From assembly GCA_021821565.1 (NCBI GenBank), contig JAKACI010000095.1, positions 1 through 6,073 on the forward strand: a stretch of DNA of 6,073 nt, in the 5' to 3' direction. The first letter of the stretch is position 1; every line of letters starts with the position of its first letter. The position numbers and the translations under genes are program-made. This stretch comes from a bacterium. GTDB taxonomy: Bacteria; SZUA-79; Acidulodesulfobacterales; Acidulodesulfobacteraceae. Positions 1 to 4,988 of this stretch are shown here, piece after piece. The notes beneath the pieces were generated by a model. It had not been told where the DNA came from. It did no database searches and was given only the letters and a program-made list of their open reading frames with translations.

Positions 1-417
1 CGTATTTTTAATTTTACTGGTATTAATTTTTTTAATATTTTTTATTGCACTGTATTTTTTATTTTTTTTATGTATATTATTTGTTTTATCTGATTTTATT
101 TTAATACCTTTTTTAATATTTTTAATATTATTAATATTATTGTATGCAACTTTCAGTTTATCCGGCGTAACCGTAAGCAGAATAGAATTTTTTTTTTGTT
201 TTGATTTACTATGTTTTAAAGAAGTGACTTTAGAAACGTTGTTAAAATTAATCTGAATTATAGGAGACGCAGTAGCTTGAATCTTTGCCGCCTCACCGTA
301 TGAATTATTAGAAGCAATGGTTAGATAAGAAATAATAGCTAAAGTAAGTATTAATAATAAAACATTTGATATAAATATTTTTAACAATATTGATATATAG
401 TTTAATTTTAAATCCAT
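1..417 (-). CDS. Unrecognised signal/anchor-bearing, Lys/Asn-rich protein (N-terminal part, runs off left edge)
   Basis: I do not recognise this protein. An open frame starts at the ATG complementary to 415-417 and reads 139 codons without a stop to base 1, so the C-terminus is missing. The start is supported by a GGAGA Shine-Dalgarno 8 nt upstream. Residues 1-8 are short and carry one Lys pair of charges; residues about 9-36 are strongly hydrophobic (runs such as LLLILTLAII), as in a signal peptide or single membrane anchor. Residues about 37-60 contain small residues (SNNSYGEAAKIQATAS) where cleavage might occur. From about residue 65 on, the chain is basic and of low complexity, dominated by Lys, Asn, Ile and Ser, with one more ordered patch (LLTVTPDKLKVAY) near residues 80-92. 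The remainder is probably periplasmic or extracellular. The gene is transcribed away from the metabolic cluster, with which it shares the 418-816 region. The low-complexity part may be a linker to a domain outside the window. Function unknown; confident only that it is coding. Confidence 0.7.
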   Translation of the reverse strand, partial: MDLKLNYISILLKIFISNVLLLILTLAIISYLTIASNNSYGEAAKIQATASPIIQINFNNVSKVTSLKHSKSKQKKNSILLTVTPDKLKVAYNNINNIKNIKKGIKIKSDKTNNIHKKNKKYSAIKNIKKINTSKIKNT

Positions 418-430
418 AAAAAAATCTCCA
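418..430 (-). promoter_or_regulatory. Ribosome binding site with an 8-T spacer for the left-edge gene
   Basis: On the - strand GGAGA (430 to 426) is followed by a run of eight T (425 to 418) and then the ATG at 417. It fixes the start of the left-edge gene. The spacer is a pure homopolymer, so a gain or loss of a base would change the distance from Shine-Dalgarno to start without touching the protein. Confidence 0.65.
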
Positions 431-511
431 GATACTTTTCATTAAAAAAATTTATTAATTAAATTATTAAATGCAATAATTTTATATTTTATATATAAAT
501 TATATTATATA

Positions 512-523
512 TAGATTAATCTA
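512..523. repeat. 12-bp perfect palindrome TAGATTAATCTA
   Basis: The sequence TAGATTAATCTA is its own reverse complement. It lies in the putative leader or promoter-proximal DNA of the left-edge gene. The half-site TAGATT recurs at 566-571 (+) and 735-740 (as AATCTA), and the longer TATAGATTA is repeated at 510-518 and 564-572. It could be a regulator half-site, but short AT-rich palindromes arise easily in such DNA. Confidence 0.4.
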
Positions 524-575
524 CGGCAAATATTTTTTATTTATGCATTTGCACAAATACAAATATAGATTATAA

Positions 576-605
576 ATTATATAGCAATAATATAAAAAAA
601 GTCAA
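576..605 (-). promoter_or_regulatory. Candidate sigma70-type promoter for the left-edge gene
   Basis: Read on the - strand, TTGACT (605 to 600, five of six matches to the -35 consensus) is followed by an 18-nt spacer and a perfect TATAAT (581 to 576). Transcription would start near 569 and give a leader of about 150 nt before the ATG at 417. TATAAT alone is common in this AT-rich DNA (it recurs on this strand at 499-509), so the weight rests on the paired -35 box. The promoter family is assumed, not shown. Confidence 0.45.
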
Positions 606-635
606 ATACTTTAAATAGTCCTTTGTGTTAAATTC

Positions 636-664
636 TTGACAATTTCAGTGAAATTTGATTTAGT
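636..664 (+). promoter_or_regulatory. Candidate sigma70-type promoter for the aminotransferase-serA-hisZ-purA cluster
   Basis: A perfect TTGACA -35 box (636-641) is followed by a 17-nt spacer and TTTAGT (659-664, four of six matches to TATAAT). A TG at 656-657 sits one base before the -10 hexamer, the position of an extended -10 element, which could make up for the weak hexamer. Start of transcription would fall near 671, giving a leader of about 145 nt. Its -35 box lies 30 bp from that of the opposite promoter, so the two form a back-to-back pair. Confidence 0.42.
641..655. promoter_or_regulatory. 15-bp inverted repeat in the promoter spacer, possible operator
   Basis: AATTTCA and TGAAATT form perfect 7-bp arms around a single central G. 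The repeat begins at the last base of the TTGACA box and fills most of the spacer to the candidate -10. A dimeric repressor bound here would block polymerase. No regulator gene is in the window, and I cannot match the motif to a known operator family. Confidence 0.38.
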
Positions 665-764
665 AATATTTACATATTATATATTATCATTTTCTAAATT
701 AAATAAAAATCAGTATATATATAAATATAAATACAATCTATGCAATAATAAATAATATATAAAT

Positions 765-800
765 TAATTAAAAATAATAATTAAAAATAATAATTAAAAA
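765..800 (+). repeat. 13-bp-period tandem repeat just upstream of the aminotransferase RBS
   Basis: The 13-mer TTAAAAATAATAA occurs twice head to tail (768-780, 781-793) and begins a third time (794-800); the 13-bp periodicity extends back to 765, so about 2.8 copies. It ends 4 nt before the Shine-Dalgarno. It is entirely A/T, so the transcript there should be unstructured, which may favour ribosome loading. It could also be a neutral product of replication slippage. Confidence 0.75.
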
Positions 801-803
801 ACT

Positions 804-809
804 AAGGGG
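804..809 (+). promoter_or_regulatory. Ribosome binding site of the aminotransferase
   Basis: AAGGGG ends 7 nt before the ATG at 817. It is the only G-rich element for a long way and fixes the start codon. Confidence 0.75.
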
Positions 810-816
810 TTGAAAG

Positions 817-1959
817 ATGCAGAAAAAGTATTTGTTGGCACCGGGACCTACGCCGGTTCCTGAGCGCGCACTGGCAGAAATGGCGCTTCCTATTATTCAT
901 CATAGAGCACCGGAATATTCGGTTGTATTGCAAGAAGTGAGAGATAATTTAAAGTACTTATTTCAAACAAAAAATGAAGTTTTAATTTTTACTTCAAGCG
1001 GGACTGGAGCTATGGAAGGATGTGTTTCAAATTTACTTTCTAAAGGGGACCGCGCTATAGCTGTAAGAGGCGGAAAATTCGGTGAAAGATGGTTTGATAT
1101 TTGCAAAGCATACTCTGTTGACGTTCAGGCAATTGATGTAGAATGGGGGCATGCTGTTTCTCCTGAGGCAATAGAAAATGCTTTAAATAAAGATCCTGAA
1201 ATTAAAGCTGTATATATCCAGGCATCCGAAACATCAACGGGAGTTTATCACCCTGTTAACGAAATAGCCGAAATAGTTAAAAAAAGAGATAATACAATAC
1301 TTGTCGTAGATGCTATAACGGCTCTCGGGGTAGTAAATGTTCCTCAAGACGAATGGGGCATAGATGTTGTAGTTACAGGATCGCAGAAGGCTCTTATGCT
1401 TCCTCCGGGGCTTGCTTTTGCTTCATTAAATGAAAAAGCGTGGTCTTTTGTCGAGAAATCAGATTTGCCGAAATATTATTTTAATTTTAAGAAAGAAAAA
1501 AAATCTCTGGAAAAAAATCAAAATGCATATACTCCCAATGTTCAGCTTATTGTCGGATTGCGTGAAGTTTTAAAAGAAATTAAAGAAGAAGGGCTTGAAC
1601 ATGTTTTTAAAAGACATGCAAGTTTAGCTAACGCTACAAGAAAGGCGGTTCAGGCATTAGGTCTTAAATTATACACTGCAGATGAACCATCCAATGCGCT
1701 CACGGCTGCCTGGGCGCCTGAGGGTATAGATGCAGGAAAGATTACTAAATTAATTAGAGAGAAATATGGTATTACTATAGCAGGCGGGCAAGATGCGGTA
1801 AAAGGCAAAATATTCAGGATTGCTCATTTAGGATACGCAGGTTGTTTTGACGTAATAACCGTTATTTCTGCTTTAGAAGCCGTGCTAAAAGAGCTTGGCT
1901 ATAAATTTGAAACGGGTATCGGTTTGAAAGCGGCTCAGGAAGCTCTTTTTAGCAGCTAA
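817..1959 (+). CDS. Class V PLP-dependent aminotransferase (alanine-glyoxylate / serine-pyruvate family; possible phosphoserine aminotransferase)
   Basis: A 380-residue soluble fold-type I aminotransferase of normal family length, complete. Seen in the sequence: the N-terminal substrate-site motif APGPTPVP (8-15) followed by HHRAPEYS (28-35); the cofactor phosphate-binding SSGTGAME (60-67); the family signature ETSTG (138-142); Asp165 in VVDAITALG, expected to bind the pyridine nitrogen; the Schiff-base lysine Lys191 in TGSQKAL; and Arg334 in FRIAHLG, the usual substrate carboxylate-binding arginine. Members exchange amino groups between alanine, serine or aspartate and glyoxylate, pyruvate or 2-oxoglutarate, and substrate cannot be read from motifs alone. 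The gene directly precedes serA in the same orientation, which suggests use of 3-phosphohydroxypyruvate: a Methanocaldococcus class V relative (MJ0959) of broad specificity has been proposed for this step. Serine-pyruvate or alanine-glyoxylate activity is the main alternative. Relatives are also seen mislabelled as a soluble hydrogenase 42-kDa subunit. Family certain; substrate inferred. Confidence 0.93.
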   Translation: MQKKYLLAPGPTPVPERALAEMALPIIHHRAPEYSVVLQEVRDNLKYLFQTKNEVLIFTSSGTGAMEGCVSNLLSKGDRAIAVRGGKFGERWFDICKAYSVDVQAIDVEWGHAVSPEAIENALNKDPEIKAVYIQASETSTGVYHPVNEIAEIVKKRDNTILVVDAITALGVVNVPQDEWGIDVVVTGSQKALMLPPGLAFASLNEKAWSFVEKSDLPKYYFNFKKEKKSLEKNQNAYTPNVQLIVGLREVLKEIKEEGLEHVFKRHASLANATRKAVQALGLKLYTADEPSNALTAAWAPEGIDAGKITKLIREKYGITIAGGQDAVKGKIFRIAHLGYAGCFDVITVISALEAVLKELGYKFETGIGLKAAQEALFSS

Positions 1960-2000
1960 AATTAAATCAGTATTAAAATTTATTTTATTTCACTAAAATA

Positions 2001-2028
2001 TATACTAAATACTATATTATACTAAATA
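2001..2028 (+). repeat. 11-bp direct repeat in the serA leader
   Basis: TATACTAAATA occurs at 2001-2011 and again at 2018-2028, with a looser third relative (CACTAAAATATA) from 1991. The 101-nt gap between the aminotransferase stop and the serA start is nearly all A/T and holds nothing else I can support: no GC-rich stem followed by T, and no paired -35/-10. It is therefore probably transcribed through. Confidence 0.4.
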
Positions 2029-2044
2029 TATTATATAATGTAAT

Positions 2045-2051
2045 GGAGGAG
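2045..2051 (+). promoter_or_regulatory. Strong ribosome binding site that decides the serA start
   Basis: GGAGGAG lies 9 nt before the ATG at 2061. An in-frame ATG at 2043 overlaps this element and has no Shine-Dalgarno of its own, so 2061 is the better start. Confidence 0.85.
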
Positions 2052-2060
2052 ACCGTTAAG

Positions 2061-3638
2061 ATGCTTAAAGTTCTTGTCAGTGATAAGTTATCTAAAGAAG
2101 GTATTGATATATTATCTCAAACAGGTAAAATTCAGGTTGACGTCAAAGTCGGCTTAAAACCCGAAGAACTTAAATTGATAATACATGAATATCACGGCAT
2201 AGTTATCAGAAGCGCAACAAAACTTACCAAAGATATAATTGAAGCGGCTAAAAATCTGAAAGTTATAGGCAGAGCAGGAAGCGGTCTAGATAATGTAGAT
2301 AAAGCTGCCGCAACCGCTGCAGGAATTGTTGTGATGAATACCCCCGGAGGAAATACCGTTACTACGGCTGAACTTACTTTTGGGATGCTTCTTGCAATGT
2401 CAAGGCATATTCCCCAGTCTTTTTTATCTATTAAGGAAGGCAAATGGGAAAAAAGTAAATTTCAGGGCACTGAAGTATACGACAAGACATTGGGCATAAT
2501 CGGTTTAGGCAATATCGGACAAGCATTAAATAAAAGAGCTAAATGTTTTGGAATGAACGTTATAGGATACGATCCTTTTCTTTCAAAAGAAAAAGCCCAA
2601 GAACTTGAGATCAGCTATGTAAATTTAGACGAAATTTATGCAAAATCCGATTATATAAGTGTGCATACCCCGCTTTCTAAAGAAACAAAAGGTATGATAA
2701 ATAAAGAAACCATTGCAAAAATGAAAGACGGCGTGAGATTATTAAATATTGCAAGAGGCGGTATAATAAATGAGGCTGACCTTTATGAAGCATTAAAGTC
2801 TAAAAAAGTAGCATCATGTGCATTAGATGTTTTTGAAATTGAGCCTCCGGTCAATAATCCCCTTTTAACTTTAGATAATTTAATTGTTACTCCGCATCTG
2901 GGGGCATCTACCGAGGAAGCTCAGATAAATGTTGCGGTGGCAGTTTGTAATCAGATAGTTGATTATTTGCTTAACGGAACTATAAAAAATGCCGTCAATG
3001 TACCTTCCGTTACAAAAGAAGAGCTTGAAGTAGTAGGTCCTTATCTGACGTTAGGAGAAAAATTAGGCAAACTTGCGGGAAATTTAGTTGCAGGAGCCAT
3101 TAAATCTATTAAAATAGATTACAACGGACTTGTAGCTAATCATAATATATCCGCTATCACCCCAAATGCGATAAAAGGTCTGCTTTATCCATTGCTCGGC
3201 GAAGAGATTAATTACATAAATGCTAATGAAACGGCAAAAAAACGCGGTATCTCGGTTATTGAAGCCAAATCGGATTCTAATTTTGATTATACCAGCACAA
3301 TTACTCTTTCAGTTGCAACCGATAAAGAAACTTTTATTATTACAGGAGCGATATTCGGCAAAAAAAATCCATGGATAGTAAAAATTAACGATTATGCTAT
3401 TGAAGCTATCCCTGAAGGTCATATGCTTGCGATATTTAATCTTGATAAACCGGGGGTAATAGCTTCTATCGGAAAAATTTTAGGAAAAAACAATATAAAT
3501 ATAGCAAGAATGCACCTCGGCAGAGATAAAGAGCAGGCTATTTCCATATTGCAGCTTGATTCAAAAGCGGATAATAATGTTATAAATGAACTTTTAGCCG
3601 AACCTAATATTATACGCGCGCAATATCTCGAATTATAA
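2061..3638 (+). CDS. serA: D-3-phosphoglycerate dehydrogenase, long form with ASB and ACT domains
   Basis: NAD-dependent cytoplasmic enzyme oxidising 3-phosphoglycerate to 3-phosphohydroxypyruvate, the first committed step of serine synthesis. The 525 residues match the long (mycobacterial/human-like) SerA form. Substrate domain: RSAT (50-53) and GRAGSGLDNVD (70-80). Rossmann NAD domain: GLGNIG (148-153), with YDP following the second strand as expected for NAD preference. The catalytic trio is intact: Arg232 in NIARGG, Glu261 in FEIEPP and His279 in TPHLGAS. After VNVPSV (about 317) comes an allosteric substrate-binding-like domain to about 450, then an ACT domain from His454 to the end (MLAIFNLDKPGVIASIG, NINIARMHLGR). 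ACT domains of this family bind serine in many members, so feedback inhibition is likely but unproven here. The start at 2061 is chosen over the in-frame ATG at 2043 because the ribosome binding site overlaps the latter and the family begins at M-x-KVLV. hisZ follows after 5 nt. Confidence 0.97.
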   Translation: MLKVLVSDKLSKEGIDILSQTGKIQVDVKVGLKPEELKLIIHEYHGIVIRSATKLTKDIIEAAKNLKVIGRAGSGLDNVDKAAATAAGIVVMNTPGGNTVTTAELTFGMLLAMSRHIPQSFLSIKEGKWEKSKFQGTEVYDKTLGIIGLGNIGQALNKRAKCFGMNVIGYDPFLSKEKAQELEISYVNLDEIYAKSDYISVHTPLSKETKGMINKETIAKMKDGVRLLNIARGGIINEADLYEALKSKKVASCALDVFEIEPPVNNPLLTLDNLIVTPHLGASTEEAQINVAVAVCNQIVDYLLNGTIKNAVNVPSVTKEELEVVGPYLTLGEKLGKLAGNLVAGAIKSIKIDYNGLVANHNISAITPNAIKGLLYPLLGEEINYINANETAKKRGISVIEAKSDSNFDYTSTITLSVATDKETFIITGAIFGKKNPWIVKINDYAIEAIPEGHMLAIFNLDKPGVIASIGKILGKNNINIARMHLGRDKEQAISILQLDSKADNNVINELLAEPNIIRAQYLEL

Positions 3639-3643
3639 TTACA

Positions 3644-4945
3644 GTGAATAAAAAAAATAATATAAATTTGGGAACCCAGTCGCCGGCAGGAACTAGGGAT
3701 TTTTTGCCTTCCGAAGCAGCAATAATTGCTGAAACGGGTAAAGTATTGCTTAGCGAATTTTCAAAGTGGGGATACAAAAGAGTTATCACCCCGAGTATTG
3801 AGTATATAGATACTTTGAGGATTAATTCGGATGTTAATAATTTATTCAAAGTTGTAGATGTAGGCTCAGGGGAACTTTTGTCCTTTAGAAGCGATTTTAC
3901 TCTGCAAATTGGACGATTGAGCTCCGCTATAATAAATTCTAACGCGCTGCCTTTTAAATTTTCTTACTGCGGTCCCGTATTGCGAAACATAGATGTAGTA
4001 AGCGGAAAACGTAGAGAAATATGGCAAGCAGGCGTTGAGATGGTAGGACCTGATTCGCCTGAGAGCGATGCGGAGCTTATTGTTATGGCAATAGAATCTT
4101 TAAAAAAATTAAAAATTAAAGATTTTAACGTTGACATAGGTAATGTTGAATTTTTTAGAGGAATCATTGCAGGTCTTGATGAAAATATAAGCAAAAAAAT
4201 TGAATACTGCGTTACAAGAAAAGATGTTTCTTCATTAATTAATATTCTTGAAAATGTCAATTTGAACGATAGAAAAAAAGATATTATCAAGGCGCTGCCT
4301 TTTATGTTCGGGGAAAAAGATATTATTAAAAAAGCATGGGATATGGTTGACAATGACAGATCAAAAAGAGCGATAGAAAATATAGAAAGGATAATATCTT
4401 ATATTAAAACATATCAATTAGACGAATATATAACTGTTGACCTTGGCGAAGTCCGCAGGCTGCATTATTATACGGGAACAATTTTTGAATGTTATGCGCC
4501 GGGCAGCGGTTATGAACTGATAGGCGGAGGAAGGTATAACAATTTATTAGAATCTTTCGGGCAAAATTATGCAGGCGCGGGATTTGCCATGAATTTAGAC
4601 ATAATTTCAGAATTTATCGGCAGAAATAAAATAACCGTAAAATCAGATGATTTTTTAATAGCCAATAAAACGGCAGACCGTATAATTTCCGTTGAATTAA
4701 ATAAATTCTTAAAAAATGCAGGATTTAAATCGGAAATTAATTTTATGGATTATGGTTATTTGGAACATATAGAATATATGAAACAAAATCATATTAATAA
4801 CTTAGTTTATATATATAACGACAAAAATAATGCCGAAAAAGAAAAACTTATTGTTTCTTATCAGAATATAAAAGATGAGAATAAAATCAACTTTTATTCT
4901 CTAAAAAAATTCAAAGAATATATTATAAACATTAAAAAAATATAG
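3644..4945 (+). CDS. hisZ: ATP phosphoribosyltransferase regulatory subunit (HisRS-like)
   Basis: A 433-residue paralogue of the histidyl-tRNA synthetase catalytic domain that forms a hetero-oligomer with short-form HisG, giving activity and histidine feedback to the first step of histidine synthesis. Seen: PAGTRDFLP (14-22); SFRSDFTLQIGR (80-91), the class II RPE-type strand; RREIWQAGVE (123-132), the HisZ form of motif 2; VRRLHYYTGTIFE around 275-281, where HisRS has RGLDYYTG and the Asp is His here; GGGRYNN (294-300); and a motif 3-like GFAMNLD (313-319) without the ATP-binding Arg of HisRS. Those changes argue for HisZ over an active HisRS. About 110 residues follow, with an alternating pattern (DDFLIAN, LVYIYND) like a reduced anticodon-binding domain; this reading is tentative. 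The start is a GTG 5 nt after the serA stop without a Shine-Dalgarno. A stop lies upstream in frame at 3605-3607 with no other usual start between, so translation is probably coupled to serA. No hisG lies in the window. Confidence 0.9.
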   Translation: MNKKNNINLGTQSPAGTRDFLPSEAAIIAETGKVLLSEFSKWGYKRVITPSIEYIDTLRINSDVNNLFKVVDVGSGELLSFRSDFTLQIGRLSSAIINSNALPFKFSYCGPVLRNIDVVSGKRREIWQAGVEMVGPDSPESDAELIVMAIESLKKLKIKDFNVDIGNVEFFRGIIAGLDENISKKIEYCVTRKDVSSLINILENVNLNDRKKDIIKALPFMFGEKDIIKKAWDMVDNDRSKRAIENIERIISYIKTYQLDEYITVDLGEVRRLHYYTGTIFECYAPGSGYELIGGGRYNNLLESFGQNYAGAGFAMNLDIISEFIGRNKITVKSDDFLIANKTADRIISVELNKFLKNAGFKSEINFMDYGYLEHIEYMKQNHINNLVYIYNDKNNAEKEKLIVSYQNIKDENKINFYSLKKFKEYIINIKKI

Positions 4946-4949
4946 ATTC

Positions 4950-4988
4950 AATATTAAAATTAATTATTTATATTAAATATTAAAATTA
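4950..4988 (+). repeat. 13-bp direct repeat in the hisZ-purA gap
   Basis: AATATTAAAATTA occurs at 4950-4962 and 4976-4988, the second copy ending on the A of the purA start codon. The 42-nt gap is almost all A/T, without a Shine-Dalgarno, terminator or promoter that I can support. The repeat is simple enough to be chance. Confidence 0.4.

Larger units (their letters stand above)
418..816. other. Divergent, extremely AT-rich intergenic control region
   Basis: About 400 bp separate two divergently transcribed genes and no credible open frame is seen in it. G and C are scarce and tend to sit in a few short motifs: a palindrome at 512-523, ATTTG-CA-CAAAT at 547-558, two promoter-like -35 boxes at 600-605 (- strand) and 636-641 (+ strand), and a palindrome at 641-655. 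The octamer GCAATAAT occurs three times, at 474-481, 584-591 and 742-749. A 13-bp tandem repeat fills 765-800. I see no tRNA-like, riboswitch-like or GC-stem terminator structure. Each putative leader would be about 145-155 nt, long enough for post-transcriptional control, but no known leader element is recognisable. Confidence 0.8.

Noticed and set aside
418..816. CRISPR array, small RNA gene or replication origin in the AT-rich gap
   Set aside because: Repeats are too short and lack unique spacers of regular length, there is no stable GC stem, and no DnaA-box series is visible.
1981..2000. TATTTTA / TAAAATA hairpin after the aminotransferase as a terminator
   Set aside because: The 7-bp stem is pure A/U and is not followed by a T run, so it is too weak for an intrinsic terminator.
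2034..2039. Perfect TATAAT just before serA as a -10 box
   Set aside because: Transcription would begin within the serA ribosome binding site, and no -35 box stands upstream; such hexamers are expected in this composition.
2192..2443. 83-codon open frame on the - strand inside serA
   Set aside because: It is antisense to conserved SerA codons, has no recognisable product or ribosome binding site, and is explained by the codon pattern of serA.
3610..3849. 79-codon open frame on the - strand across the serA-hisZ junction, with hydrophobic runs
   Set aside because: It overlaps two well-supported genes; hydrophobicity is expected from reading Lys/Asn/Glu-rich codons in antisense.
3964..4353. 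129-codon open frame on the - strand inside hisZ
   Set aside because: Antisense shadow of conserved HisZ motifs; no family resemblance of its own.
3644..4945. hisS (active histidyl-tRNA synthetase) instead of hisZ
   Set aside because: The Asp of RGLDYYTG is replaced, the motif 3 Arg is absent, and the motif 2 region has the HisZ form; the surrounding biosynthetic genes also fit HisZ.
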